Of a DNA stretch of 64,000 nucleotides, positions 1 through 8,628 are shown piece after piece. The stretch comes from Candidatus Saccharibacteria bacterium UBA2018 (GTDB lineage: Bacteria > Patescibacteriota > Saccharimonadia > Saccharimonadales > Saccharimonadaceae). The DNA is taken from contig DDCA01000001.1 of the NCBI GenBank assembly GCA_002335175.1, positions 124,001-188,000 on the forward strand, in the 5' to 3' direction. The position numbers and the translations under genes are program-made. The stretch's first letter is position 1. Each line of letters begins with the position of its first letter. Below the pieces are notes generated by a model. It did not search any database and was not told the DNA's origin. It was given only the letters and a program-made list of their open reading frames with translations.

Positions 1-1312
1 GAAATGAAAACTTCACTGGAGTGCCGGAATAGTCATAGGTTTCCCGCAGCAGTTTTTCCAGATAGCGCTTGTAGCTCCAGTGGACGAACTTCAGGTTGCT
101 GCCGTAAATGACGAACCACGGCGGTGCGGTGTCGGTCTGAACCATATACCGTAATTTGGGGTGGGAATTTTTGAGCCCGGCTGGCGGGTGTTTAGCCGTT
201 GCTTTTTGGAGCAAGTCGTTAAGTACCCGTGTCTTGGTTTCTTGTTTACGACGAGCGTCAATATCGGTCGCGAGATCAAATAGCTTTGTGACATTCTGGC
301 CGGTAACACTTGATGTAAATATGAGAGGTGCCCACGGGGTAAACTTAAAGTTATAACTGATTTTTGGTGCCAATGCGTCACGGGTGTAGGCATCTTTGCC
401 TTCTACGCTATCCCACTTGCTCACCACAATGACGAGCCCCTTGCCCGCTTCGGCAATAATGCCGGCAAGGCGTTGGTCAAGCGCTGTGTTGAGTTCGTTG
501 ACGTCCATCAAAAGGAAGCAAATGTCTGACTCTTCTATTGCTGCGAGTGTTCTAAGGACGCTGAACTTTTCTATGCCAACCTCTTGTTTACCTTGGCGGC
601 GAACGCCGGCCGTGTCGAGCAGTTCAAGTGTGCGCTGGTTGTATCTTACCTGGACACGGTTTACGTCGCGGGTGGTGCCGGCAATATTGGCAACTACAGC
701 CTGCTGCTTGCCGGCAAGGCGGTTAAACAAGTTGCTTTTGCCTACATTCGGCCGGCCTATCAGTGCAATACGCAGGATATCGTCCGCATCCTTTTCGGAA
801 ACCGGCGGGATGATAGCGGCGACAGCGTCTAATAGTTCCGATATACCGCTATTATGTTCGGCCGACGTGCGGATAATATCCTTGATGCCAAGCCGTTTGA
901 ATTCATCATCAGGTAGCGAAGCTCTTAAATCCGCTTTGTTGGCGACAAGAAGGACCGGCTTTTTGCTTTTTAAAGCCTTTTTAGCGACAGAGCGCTCCTC
1001 GTCGCCGACATGCTGAGTACTGTCAACCACGACAAGAATAACATCGGCTGCGTCGGCGGCTTCTTCAATTTGCTCTTGAATACTTGCTTCAAATTCATCT
1101 TCCGGATTTTTTAAACCGGCAGTATCGACCAGCCAAAATTGGGCATCGCGGCCATTGTTTTTGTAACTCACCTTGCCAAGCACATTGTCACGGGTGGTGC
1201 CGGCTTCTCGAGCTACGACCGCCTGCTGGCTTTTGACGAGACGATTAAAAAGCGAGCTTTTGCCCGCGTTCGCCCGGCCGATGATGGCCACAGTCGGTAG
1301 TTTGGATGCCAT
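1..1312 (-). CDS. der: Ribosome assembly GTPase Der (EngA), 3' end cut by window edge
   Basis: Tandem-GTPase that acts in maturation of the 50S ribosomal subunit. Translation from the ATG at 1312 gives two P-loop GTPase domains. The first has a G1 motif GRANAGKSS near residue 12, DTAG, and NKAD; the second has GRPNVGKSN near residue 175, DTAG and SKWD. A KH-like C-terminal domain follows with the typical PPWFVIYGSNL stretch. About 437 residues are visible and only the last few are missing. The Ala-for-Pro and Ala-for-Val changes in the first P loop are unusual but keep the GKS core. A TATAAT box lies 10 nt upstream of the ATG, so the leader is very short. No competing ORF on either strand is credible. 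Confidence 0.95.
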   Translation of the reverse strand, partial: MASKLPTVAIIGRANAGKSSLFNRLVKSQQAVVAREAGTTRDNVLGKVSYKNNGRDAQFWLVDTAGLKNPEDEFEASIQEQIEEAADAADVILVVVDSTQHVGDEERSVAKKALKSKKPVLLVANKADLRASLPDDEFKRLGIKDIIRTSAEHNSGISELLDAVAAIIPPVSEKDADDILRIALIGRPNVGKSNLFNRLAGKQQAVVANIAGTTRDVNRVQVRYNQRTLELLDTAGVRRQGKQEVGIEKFSVLRTLAAIEESDICFLLMDVNELNTALDQRLAGIIAEAGKGLVIVVSKWDSVEGKDAYTRDALAPKISYNFKFTPWAPLIFTSSVTGQNVTKLFDLATDIDARRKQETKTRVLNDLLQKATAKHPPAGLKNSHPKLRYMVQTDTAPPWFVIYGSNLKFVHWSYKRYLEKLLRETYDYSGTPVKFSF

Positions 1313-1323
1313 AGTGAAGATTA

Positions 1324-1977
1324 TTATAACAGAGGTAGAACAGATTCGCGAGCATGAGCGGTTTGGTTCGTCTCCTGCAGGCTCCGCTGAAACAGGCTTT
1401 CGTCACGCTCGCAAATATCTATGATTGCCGGAAATATTTTCTTTTGTAGGTTTAAGCGGTGGATCGGACAGCGTCCGTCCTTTTCGACACCGATAGCCTG
1501 CTTTGCCTGATCTATTACTTCACTCAAATCTTCAAAACCAATTCCATCTTCATCAATTCGCCAACCTTTTAAATCTTCGACACCGAGGGGTTCATACGTA
1601 TGAAAAAGACCAATTGATTTCTCGACCTCTTCTGCAACGACCGGAGTTTTTGTCATTAGACGGTTTAGAAGACTGTACGTTCGCCTTCCCCCAAGCGCGG
1701 TACTTAACTCGTCTATCGATATACCCTCCTCGCGAGCTAACATAGCGGCGATATAACATGTTCTGAACATCACACGAACACCGAAAACCGGGGGTGCTTC
1801 TTTGACATCGTAATACCAATTGGTGTTATCTTTCAGAACATCAACAACCAAAAGATCACCTGCTTTTGCGTACCTGACTGCTTCTTCGTCTGGACGTCGT
1901 GTTACGGTACGCGAAGTCGACCAGTCTTGGGCAGATTTCTGGACGGCATCATTAAACTTGGCGACATGACGAAACAT
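1324..1977 (-). CDS. Unknown 217-aa soluble protein upstream of der
   Basis: I do not recognise this family. The protein has no signal peptide or membrane segment. It is mixed charged, with an N-terminal half rich in Val/Asp/Tyr (LLVVDVLKDNTNWYYDV) and a central helix-rich part (LAREEGISIDELSTALGG) that could be a small helical DNA- or protein-binding segment. A CPIH motif lies near residue 177. It ends 11 nt before der and may be co-transcribed with it. The start is set by a TATAAT box 7 nt before the ATG, which predicts a leaderless mRNA. Codon use matches its neighbours, so I think it is a real native gene. Confidence 0.7.
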   Translation of the reverse strand: MFRHVAKFNDAVQKSAQDWSTSRTVTRRPDEEAVRYAKAGDLLVVDVLKDNTNWYYDVKEAPPVFGVRVMFRTCYIAAMLAREEGISIDELSTALGGRRTYSLLNRLMTKTPVVAEEVEKSIGLFHTYEPLGVEDLKGWRIDEDGIGFEDLSEVIDQAKQAIGVEKDGRCPIHRLNLQKKIFPAIIDICERDESLFQRSLQETNQTAHARESVLPLL

Positions 1978-1984
1978 TGATATA

Positions 1985-1990
1985 ATTATA
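1985..1990 (-). promoter_or_regulatory. -10 box TATAAT for a leaderless start at 1977
   Basis: Consensus TATAAT on the minus strand, separated from the ATG by 7 nt. Transcription normally begins about 7 nt after a -10 box, so the mRNA should start at or next to the start codon. Confidence 0.6.
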
Positions 1991-2017
1991 TACTAATAAT
2001 ATAGATTAGTCAATTAG

Positions 2018-2701
2018 TTATGGAGTAAATATCAAGATTTGCCCCGCCGCAAGACTCCCGATGTTGTGTACTCCGAAGACAGTTCGATGAAGCTCCTGAA
2101 CGCTATAGCCGAGTGCTTCAAATGTACGTCGTATCTGACGGTTGCGGCCTTCATGCATCGTAATGCGCCACTGCAAGCGGTCTTCAGAAAGCGTTTCGAG
2201 GCCAAGTTTGCTGTGGCCGTCGGCTAATTCTACGCCATAGTCAGCAATTATTTGCTGATGCAGTGGTTCAAGCGGTTTATCGAGCGTAACTTCATAAACT
2301 TTTACTTTATGGAAGCTAGGATGGGTCATTTGATGGGCAAAGTTACCGTCGTTGGTCAGCAGAATGAGGCCCGAGCTATCCTTGTCGAGTCGCCCGACTG
2401 TTTTTAGTGCTCGGTACCTTTCGGGAATTAGTTCGTAAATTGTCGGGTTATCGCCTTGGGCTTTTCGGGAGCAAACGTACCCCACGGGTTTGTGAAACAG
2501 TAAATACGTTAACTCAGCCTTCCCGTCTATAGGTTTGCCATCAACATGAATCAGGCTACTTTCCGCTACCTGTGCGCCTAAAGAAGCTATAGTGCCATCA
2601 ATTTCTACTCTGCCTTGTTCTATCATCTCGTCAGCTTCACGACGAGAAACACCTAGCTGCAGAGCCAGGTGCTTATTAAGGCGTACTGTCTCATCATTCA
2701 T
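2018..2701 (-). CDS. RluF/RluB-type pseudouridine synthase
   Basis: Converts specific uridines of 23S rRNA (or a tRNA) to pseudouridine. An N-terminal S4 RNA-binding domain (about residues 5-55, VRLNKHLALQLGVSRREAD) precedes the RsuA-family catalytic core. The core has the signature GRLDKDSSGLILLTNDG, whose first Asp is the catalytic residue, and the later GRNRQIRRTFEALGY motif. The 227-aa length is normal for the small RsuA/RluB/RluE/RluF class. The signature spacing is closest to RluF, but the target cannot be fixed from sequence. TATACT lies 8 nt before the ATG, again a leaderless arrangement. It is followed by an unknown gene and der, another ribosome factor. Confidence 0.9.
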   Translation of the reverse strand: MNDETVRLNKHLALQLGVSRREADEMIEQGRVEIDGTIASLGAQVAESSLIHVDGKPIDGKAELTYLLFHKPVGYVCSRKAQGDNPTIYELIPERYRALKTVGRLDKDSSGLILLTNDGNFAHQMTHPSFHKVKVYEVTLDKPLEPLHQQIIADYGVELADGHSKLGLETLSEDRLQWRITMHEGRNRQIRRTFEALGYSVQELHRTVFGVHNIGSLAAGQILIFTP

Positions 2702-2709
2702 CTGTAGTC

Positions 2710-2715
2710 AGTATA
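2710..2715 (-). promoter_or_regulatory. -10 box TATACT for leaderless rluF-like gene
   Basis: TATACT on the minus strand, 8 nt from the ATG at 2701. It matches the leaderless pattern seen repeatedly in this window. Confidence 0.6.
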
Positions 2716-2720
2716 CAAGA

Positions 2721-3635
2721 CTATTGATTCGACGATGACGTGCGTGGTATTTCTTCAAATGCGATGCCGTGGTCTTCTTTTGGCTCTGACGGACTTGCTG
2801 GTGCGTCCGGCGGGTCGACAGCTATCGGGTTAGATGTTGGTGGCAGACTGCCGAGTTCTTTGTCCATAAGATCACTTATTGGCTGGGATGTTTCAGGCGG
2901 GCGCTCTAACGGCTGGATAATTCGATCCGCAAGACCGGCCGGCCGGTTGGTCGAAAACGGAGCGGTTGGCTGAGGTAGTGTTGATGGCGCAGCGGCTGGC
3001 TGAGGCGCCGGAGGGGTTGGTGCAGAAGGGGTGTCTGCAGCGACCGGCTCATTGACTGGCGAAGGGCCGGCTGGGTTGGTTGGGCCAGGTGCTGGCATTG
3101 GTGCCGGCTGCGGTGGTTCAGGTGTTGGAGGGACGGGTGCCGTAGGCGCAGGCGTGGCAGTCGGCCGAGGTGCGGGTGGAGCTGCCGGCGGTGTGGCCGG
3201 CGAGCTTGGTTTTGCAACGGCCGAAGGGCCGCTCGGAGCAAAGGCGTTACCGACCGGTGCGACTGGTGCATCGGCCAGGACTTCGTGGACGGTACGGACG
3301 ACGTCTTCGATACCGACCTGGGATTTAACCAAGTAGCGGTCAGCCCCGAGTTGCTGGCCTCTTAGGCGCTGGTCCTCTGAGCTGAGGGCTGTCATCATAA
3401 TGACTTTAATGTCTTTCGTTTCAGTGGTAGAGCGCAAGATATCAAGCATGTCGAAGCCACTGATTTTTGGCATCATGACATCGCTGACAATGAGCTGCGG
3501 TTTCTCCTTAATGGCCATAGCCAGGGCTTCTTCCCCGTCGCCGGCGCTAACGATGTCGTAGCCCTCCGCAAGCAGCCGCACGCCATAAATTTCGCGCAGG
3601 CTTTTGTCGTCTTCGACCAGTAGTATCTTTGCCAT
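2721..3635 (-). CDS. Receiver-domain protein with long Pro/Ala-rich tail
   Basis: A CheY-like receiver domain fills residues 1 to about 120: acidic pocket EDD at 8-10, phospho-acceptor D52 in VSDVMMPK, conserved T in MMTA and Lys in LVKS. The remaining ~180 residues are low-complexity Pro/Ala/Thr-rich sequence with no recognisable DNA-binding or enzymatic output. It lies 51 nt downstream of a histidine kinase gene that has a similar Pro-rich tail, so the two are likely partners. The tail could serve as a flexible linker or docking segment. A short SD-like AGAGG precedes the ATG. Confidence 0.88.
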   Translation of the reverse strand: MAKILLVEDDKSLREIYGVRLLAEGYDIVSAGDGEEALAMAIKEKPQLIVSDVMMPKISGFDMLDILRSTTETKDIKVIMMTALSSEDQRLRGQQLGADRYLVKSQVGIEDVVRTVHEVLADAPVAPVGNAFAPSGPSAVAKPSSPATPPAAPPAPRPTATPAPTAPVPPTPEPPQPAPMPAPGPTNPAGPSPVNEPVAADTPSAPTPPAPQPAAAPSTLPQPTAPFSTNRPAGLADRIIQPLERPPETSQPISDLMDKELGSLPPTSNPIAVDPPDAPASPSEPKEDHGIAFEEIPRTSSSNQ

Positions 3636-3686
3636 ATTGCCTCTTATTGTACCTTCTTAGTTTTTAAAATGCCATAGCCCTTATGC

Positions 3687-5582
3687 TTAGTCGCGTCTTC
3701 CCGGTTGGCGCACAGGAATTCGAAGTGTCGGTCGGACGGCGGTAAAGGCCGTCGGGTTCTGCTCAATCTGGGAAATCGGGACATTCGGCGGACTGGCCTG
3801 GGCAATAGGGGCTGGAGCAGTCACAGGGGGCTGAATGGCCGGCTGTGGAGCCGGTTGAGCAACTGCTACCGTACCGGCGGCTGGCTGGGTAGGGGCTTGG
3901 GTGGGCTGGGGACTTATCGCCGGCGGCTGCCGTTCAACCACCACCTCGGGTTCTTCGGCGGAAGCGGCTTCCATAAGGCGCTCAGCCTCCATGTGGTCAA
4001 CCCGCGGCAGCTCTAAATAGAAGGTGCTCCCCTCTTTGTAGGTGCTTTCTACCCGGACTTGCCCGCCCATAACTTCGGTGAGCCGTCGGCAGAGATAAAG
4101 ACCGAGCCCGGTGCCGCCAATTTCGCGGGTGTCGGTATTGTCGACTCGGTAAAATTTCTGAAACAGATGAGGAATGTCTTCAGCCGGTATACCGATTCCG
4201 CTGTCCTGTACGCTCACTACAACATGGCTCTCGTCCCCACCGACGTCAATGATGACATCGCCTTCCGGGGTGTATTTAATAGCATTTTCGATTAGGTTTG
4301 CTACCACCTCCCGTAAATGGTCAGGGTCAACGTGGGTATAGTATACCGGTGCGACAACGCGGCTGTTTTCGGCTTGGCCGTCCGGCCGTGGCTTATACAT
4401 GAAACGCAGGCCCTTTTCAATTGCTTTGGGGCGCAGACCTTCGGCCACGTCGCCGACAAATTCAACCATATCAACGACTCCGGGTTTGTTTGACAACCGG
4501 CCGTCTTCGGCCTTCGATACGTCGAGCAAGTCTTGGAATAGCCTTCCTAGGTGCTTAGCTGCGTCTTGGGCTTTCTGGATATAGTCCCGGGCTTTGTCGT
4601 CTATTTGCGCGGTTGCTGGGTTGAGCGCCAGGCCCAGATATCCTTCAATACTGGCGACCGGCGTGCGCATTTCGTGCGATGCGGTAGAAATAAACTCTGC
4701 CTGCTCGCGCTCTTCCGATTTCTCTTTGGTCATGTCACGCAGCACCATAATGGCTCCCGTTGATGGCCGGCCGATTGGCGAGACGATAAGTGACAGCAGC
4801 ACCTTTTTGCCGGCCTCGGTCTGTACGGAGAAATCTTCGGAATGAACTTCTTGGTTCGTGGTAAGGACTTTTTCTACGGGGTCATTATTCGGCTGGACCG
4901 GTTTGTCCGCCCGATCGTTCAGTTTGACGACAGATTTGTAACTCAGGCCCATAGCGTCTTTTTGGCCCCAGCCGAGCATCTGCTGGGCGGCTGGGTTGAT
5001 GAGCTGGATAACTCCTTGCTTGTCGATGGAAATAACACCATCGTTGATGGCACTAATAACAGTCTCTGACTTACTGGCTTCATGGCTTAACTCAGTCGCT
5101 AACTGGCTGTAGGCCTTTTCATGCTCGGTATCTTTCGTCGATTTGCTATGCCAAATAATAAAACTGGCCACTAATGGAACGATTCCGGCAATTGTAGCCA
5201 CGATGAGCGACTCGGTCGACGCGCCGCTATAATACGCGTAGCCAATATAGCTAAGGGCAGCGGCGAGGAGCAGGAAGAAGCCGCGGATACCGAAAACACC
5301 GGCGAATACTGCCACGGCAATCCACATAGCAATAAACGGCGAACTGGTCTGACCAGTGCTAAGCACCAAGTTAGCTGTCGTTGCTACCAGAAGTGAATAC
5401 ACAGCAAATGTGAGAAGTGATAAGTTGTTCTTCGGTGTCCATAGATACGAAATAAATGCGATGAGAAGCGTGACCGAGGAAAGTGCCACGCTGGTCCAGC
5501 CTACAATTAGCTCGCTAACGATACCAGCTGACAAAAGATAAGGCAGTACGTATAGAATAATCACAACAAGCGACACAAACAT
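3687..5582 (-). CDS. Membrane PAS histidine kinase with Pro-rich C-terminal tail
   Basis: Sensor kinase of 631 aa. Residues 1 to about 170 form a bundle of roughly six hydrophobic helices. A PAS domain follows (about 180-290), then a HisKA dimerisation domain with H-box STASHEMRTP near residue 300, and an HATPase domain with N-box LIENAIKYTPEGD, G1 DSGIGIP and G2 GGTGLGLYL. The last ~110 residues are Pro/Ala/Gln-rich and disordered-looking, like the tail of the receiver protein encoded just downstream. The signal sensed is unknown; the multi-helix input without a large external loop suggests sensing within the membrane. Confidence 0.92.
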   Translation of the reverse strand: MFVSLVVIILYVLPYLLSAGIVSELIVGWTSVALSSVTLLIAFISYLWTPKNNLSLLTFAVYSLLVATTANLVLSTGQTSSPFIAMWIAVAVFAGVFGIRGFFLLLAAALSYIGYAYYSGASTESLIVATIAGIVPLVASFIIWHSKSTKDTEHEKAYSQLATELSHEASKSETVISAINDGVISIDKQGVIQLINPAAQQMLGWGQKDAMGLSYKSVVKLNDRADKPVQPNNDPVEKVLTTNQEVHSEDFSVQTEAGKKVLLSLIVSPIGRPSTGAIMVLRDMTKEKSEEREQAEFISTASHEMRTPVASIEGYLGLALNPATAQIDDKARDYIQKAQDAAKHLGRLFQDLLDVSKAEDGRLSNKPGVVDMVEFVGDVAEGLRPKAIEKGLRFMYKPRPDGQAENSRVVAPVYYTHVDPDHLREVVANLIENAIKYTPEGDVIIDVGGDESHVVVSVQDSGIGIPAEDIPHLFQKFYRVDNTDTREIGGTGLGLYLCRRLTEVMGGQVRVESTYKEGSTFYLELPRVDHMEAERLMEAASAEEPEVVVERQPPAISPQPTQAPTQPAAGTVAVAQPAPQPAIQPPVTAPAPIAQASPPNVPISQIEQNPTAFTAVRPTLRIPVRQPGRRD

Positions 5583-5756
5583 AGTCGCTTCGCAGATACG
5601 ACGATGCCAAAAGCGAGTCAGAATGATTGGCTGGATTGTTGCCCCCTATTTATCACTGGCTTCATTATGGCAAATCGAGTATGAAATTGCTATTGTTTTT
5701 CCCTTCTGGTGGGAGTATGCTAGCGACACAACCTGTGAGATAAAAAGAGACCTGGA

Positions 5757-6962
5757 ATGATTGATTTACTGAAACGTCAACGTGACAAGATCCTTCCCTC
5801 TCCTGATGTCTTACGTTCTCGATCTGAAATAGGCCAAGAACTCGTAGAAATTGATCAACGACACTTTGAAGTAGTATCGAGGTTCGCAAGTACGGTCATT
5901 GACGATAATCCTGTCAAGGAAAAGCAACGTACCATAAAAGATGAACTTGACCGTGTGGTCGGCACTCGATATTGGTTTGATACATTAACCGCTGATGGCA
6001 TAGACCGTGGTACTACTGCCTACGTACCGGACGAGAATATTAGAAGCGGATATCCATTTTCGTTGCTGATGGACGCCGCGTACATGACAGGCCTAGAGGG
6101 TCACAATGATCGCATTGCAGAAATCTTCATGAAAGAATTGGGCGTTACTATTGTCGTCGTGGGTCCGGAATTTAGTGCAGACAAGCCAAAGTTGATTGGA
6201 GCTGAGACGAAGCTCGGCAAAATAGCGTGCCTGAGTGCGACTGTATCGCTATCTAAGCTCGGCGAAGCATCTGCATTTATTTATGACCATCTGCGCACTA
6301 CGCACCCGCATCTCGAGTTAAGTGAGAACGTCGGAGGCGTAGGTGAATCACGTGCGGCGATGATAGAGGAAATCCGAAGGCTATATACACACTTACTCGG
6401 ACTTAACCCGGTGTATTCAGACATAACAGACCCCGTAATAAATGAACAAGCTCTGACGTCAGCAAAAAACGCTTTGCAGCTCTTTAGCTGGCCGGTGCTA
6501 GAAGGACCAGGTGCTTTAGCAGTAGGTCTTGCTCTCTTGAAAAAAGGTGACTTACATCGAGAAATAGACACCGTACCTGCCAGTCTGAGGTATGGCGTAG
6601 GTGCGCTCGTTGGCTCCGGCCCTGCCCTGCTTAGTGGTGAAGAAGGAGAATTTCATAATACAACACCCCTGGGACATCCGCAGCATATTGTTAACATGAG
6701 GGGCAACACAATAGCCGATACGGAAATGCGCATGAGGAAGTACGGGCATCATTATCTGACCGATAACGTTATTTTAAGAGGTTCGCACATAGGCTTAGGC
6801 TATCCGTCTGTCCAAGGGCACGTCGTCGATCGCTATCATAGTCTTGGTACACAACTTCTGGTAGTAGGTGACCAAATCGGTAAAGTGAACTGGGACAGGG
6901 TCCATATGAAGGATAAGGGTGATATGCTCATCAATCCTGATTTAGAAAAAACCGCCTCGTAA
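5757..6962 (+). CDS. Unknown 401-aa protein, possible alpha/beta-hydrolase-like core
   Basis: I do not recognise the family. It is a soluble protein with alternating beta/alpha character, a GVGES segment near residue 200 that could be a nucleophile elbow, and a His-rich conserved-looking C-terminal part (GHPQHIVNMRGN, KYGHHYL, GSHIGLGYPS, HVVDRYHS). No signal peptide is visible. It is transcribed alone on the plus strand, with TTGTTT and TATGCT spaced 17 nt apart upstream and an SD-like AGAG before the ATG. A terminator hairpin overlaps its stop codon. An esterase or thioesterase role is only a guess. Confidence 0.75.
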   Translation: MIDLLKRQRDKILPSPDVLRSRSEIGQELVEIDQRHFEVVSRFASTVIDDNPVKEKQRTIKDELDRVVGTRYWFDTLTADGIDRGTTAYVPDENIRSGYPFSLLMDAAYMTGLEGHNDRIAEIFMKELGVTIVVVGPEFSADKPKLIGAETKLGKIACLSATVSLSKLGEASAFIYDHLRTTHPHLELSENVGGVGESRAAMIEEIRRLYTHLLGLNPVYSDITDPVINEQALTSAKNALQLFSWPVLEGPGALAVGLALLKKGDLHREIDTVPASLRYGVGALVGSGPALLSGEEGEFHNTTPLGHPQHIVNMRGNTIADTEMRMRKYGHHYLTDNVILRGSHIGLGYPSVQGHVVDRYHSLGTQLLVVGDQIGKVNWDRVHMKDKGDMLINPDLEKTAS

Positions 6963-6975
6963 GTAACGGGCGGTT
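6950..6975 (+). terminator. Terminator hairpin overlapping the stop codon of the 401-aa gene
   Basis: AACCGCC at 6950-6956 pairs with GGCGGTT at 6969-6975. The loop contains the TAA stop. A weak T-rich tract (CTTAAT) follows. Confidence 0.6.
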
Positions 6976-6996
6976 CTTAATATTCAGTAGTTTCCG

Positions 6997-7038
6997 GCGA
7001 GCCGGAGCCAGATCCCGTAGAATCCAGCTCCGGCTCGC
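6997..7038. terminator. 12-bp perfect GC-rich inverted repeat
   Basis: GCGAGCCGGAGC (6997-7008) and GCTCCGGCTCGC (7027-7038) form a perfect 12-bp stem with an 18-nt loop. It lies just past the 3' end of the minus-strand GC-rich gene, where a terminator is expected, but there is no U-tract. It may be an mRNA 3' end stabiliser or a Rho-type end. Confidence 0.55.
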
Positions 7039-7054
7039 GCTGTGGGAAGGGGCC

Positions 7055-7498
7055 TCAGGAGGCGAACGCCTCGGGCCACGACTGTCGTCGCAGGCCGCGG
7101 AGGGTGCTCTCGCGCGAGAGCTGCAGCCAGCGGTGCTCGGCCAGAAAGCCGCCGATGTCGACCGGCGGCGGCGTCCGATGCGTCGTGCGCTTGGACTGCG
7201 CGCGGCTGCGCATGCGCCGCTCGTGCTTGGCCTGCTCCTCCGCAGCGATGCGGCGCTCGGCCTGCTCGGTCAGGGTGAGGACGCGGACGACTGAGTCCTC
7301 AGCCACCACCACGCCCTGCTTGACGAGGATGCCGTAGCACTCGTCGACCTTGCGCTTCATGCTGGGGTGCAGCTCGAGACGGATGAGTAGGTTCATGACG
7401 ATGGCGTGCCGGCTGGCGCCGGTGATCGGATGGCCGGTCTTCTCCTCTCGGACGATGCAACGCCGGATGTGACGAGGCTTGATGCTTGCATGTGACAT
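7055..7498 (-). CDS. Unknown basic 147-aa protein in a GC-rich cassette
   Basis: No known family recognised. The start at 7498 was chosen because an AAGG site sits about 9 nt upstream; longer in-frame versions begin earlier. The protein is highly charged, with a middle region LHPSMKRKVDECYGILVKQG and a long Arg/Glu/Ala helix (TEQAERRIAAEEQAKHERR) that could form a coiled coil or bind nucleic acid. G/C is strongly favoured at third codon positions, unlike adjacent genes. Together with a strong TTGACA-17-TATAAC promoter and a perfect hairpin at the 3' end, this suggests a transferred or separately evolving unit. Confidence 0.6.
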   Translation of the reverse strand: MSHASIKPRHIRRCIVREEKTGHPITGASRHAIVMNLLIRLELHPSMKRKVDECYGILVKQGVVVAEDSVVRVLTLTEQAERRIAAEEQAKHERRMRSRAQSKRTTHRTPPPVDIGGFLAEHRWLQLSRESTLRGLRRQSWPEAFAS

Positions 7499-7598
7499 AC
7501 TGCAGAGCCTTCCCGTATTGTGTCGGTACACGCCCACTACAAGACACCACTGGATTGCGGAATCTTATAGTTCTCACGGTGTGAGTAGCGTGAAGTCA

Positions 7599-7639
7599 GT
7601 TATACGCCTATTGACTTAAATTGTCAATAGTTTTATAAT
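7599..7639. promoter_or_regulatory. Back-to-back overlapping promoters built on an inverted repeat
   Basis: CTATTGAC (7608-7615) and GTCAATAG (7623-7630) form an inverted repeat carrying a -35 hexamer for each strand. Minus strand: TTGACA (7622-7627), 17-nt spacer, TATAAC (7599-7604), driving the GC-rich gene. Plus strand: TTGACT (7611-7616), 17-nt spacer, TATAAT (7634-7639), firing antisense into the 3' end of the GT2-like gene. Occupancy by RNA polymerase should be mutually exclusive. Confidence 0.6.
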
Positions 7640-7644
7640 ATATT

Positions 7645-8628
7645 TTATATAGTATCTGGTCGTTTTACTAGTACGTAGAGGGCTAGGAGCGGCGTAAGAG
7701 GTGTCAAAAGTAACAGGTTTAACCGTTGCATGACTGTTGCGCCCCGAACCGATGAGACAAGGAGCAGTGTCACTAATCCGTAGCAGATCATGGTTGCTAA
7801 CGCGATAAGGACAACGCTCACCGGTGCCTGCCCTAGAGCAGCCAGGCCAAGACTTGTAGTCAGTATTGTTATAGCCGCTATCCAAGTATATGCCGGCTTT
7901 CGCGAGCCCTTCCCTGGTTTGCTACCGAGCTGGCCGATGTGCTTCAGAACAAACACGCTACTATCTGGCCGGGCCGTGACTGCGCTGCCCGATAGGTAAG
8001 CCTCACGCTGCCAAACAACAGCAGAACTTACTGGTAGCGCACCTGCCAGAAGGCTTCGAAGACCGGAGAAGACAGATGCCCAACTTGCCAGGCCGCTACT
8101 GACCGAACTATTCGCAGTGACGAAAGTACTCGGGACTACTTGGTGAAGAGAGGCGACATTAAAGTGCGAAGAAACACGCCCGAAGAAGCCTGGCGATAGC
8201 CGCTCAGCAGGATCAAGCTCCAGGATTAATTGTCCGGCCGCGTAACGCGACGCGATAATACGAGGCGTCAGGCCTTTCTTATGAGTAATAATTCGTAGCT
8301 TGAAATTCGGACGTTGCTTCCGGTAGCGTTCGAGCAGTTTGGCCGCGTTAGTCCCTGCTGTTTGCTTGACTACTACTAGCACTTCGAGCCTTGTATAGCC
8401 GTGACCGTCAAGATGGTCAAGGAGGCCGGTGACCGTTTCAGCCCGTCGGGTGAGCGTCACCAACACGCTAATAGACTTCTTTTCCATCTCCCCTGTTACA
8501 TGGCGGAGTTTCACGCGCGGGTGCTGACGCAGCCGTGCCCTGTCGACCCATAGCTGAAATAATAGGTAGGCTGCCATAATAATGCTGATGGTGACAACGG
8601 TAGGGTCAAGAAAAGCCGACAGGTTCAT
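7645..8628 (-). CDS. Membrane-anchored GT2-like glycosyltransferase, apparently degenerate
   Basis: The 327-aa protein starts with one membrane helix, then a GT-A-like region (SISVLVTLTRRAETVTGLLDHL, LEVLVVVKQ, LELDPAERLSPGF) resembling the GT2 nucleotide-binding half. The usual DxD appears only as LDPAE and the QxxRW region is not evident. At least two strong membrane segments follow near the C-terminus (about 245-310). The start codon overlaps the stop of the sortase gene by 1 nt, so the two are translationally coupled. A role in glycan supply or surface-protein modification at the sortase locus is inferred. It may be a non-catalytic relative. Confidence 0.65.
   Translation of the reverse strand: MNLSAFLDPTVVTISIIMAAYLLFQLWVDRARLRQHPRVKLRHVTGEMEKKSISVLVTLTRRAETVTGLLDHLDGHGYTRLEVLVVVKQTAGTNAAKLLERYRKQRPNFKLRIITHKKGLTPRIIASRYAAGQLILELDPAERLSPGFFGRVSSHFNVASLHQVVPSTFVTANSSVSSGLASWASVFSGLRSLLAGALPVSSAVVWQREAYLSGSAVTARPDSSVFVLKHIGQLGSKPGKGSRKPAYTWIAAITILTTSLGLAALGQAPVSVVLIALATMICYGLVTLLLVSSVRGATVMQRLNLLLLTPLTPLLALYVLVKRPDTI

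Noticed and set aside
396..1424. Plus-strand ORFs of 206, 82 and 83 codons
   Set aside because: All lie opposite der, whose minus-strand reading contains every expected GTPase motif.
2906..3336. ORFs opposite the Pro/Ala-rich tail of the receiver protein
   Set aside because: Low-complexity GC-rich codons leave all frames open; the minus-strand frame continues the receiver protein.
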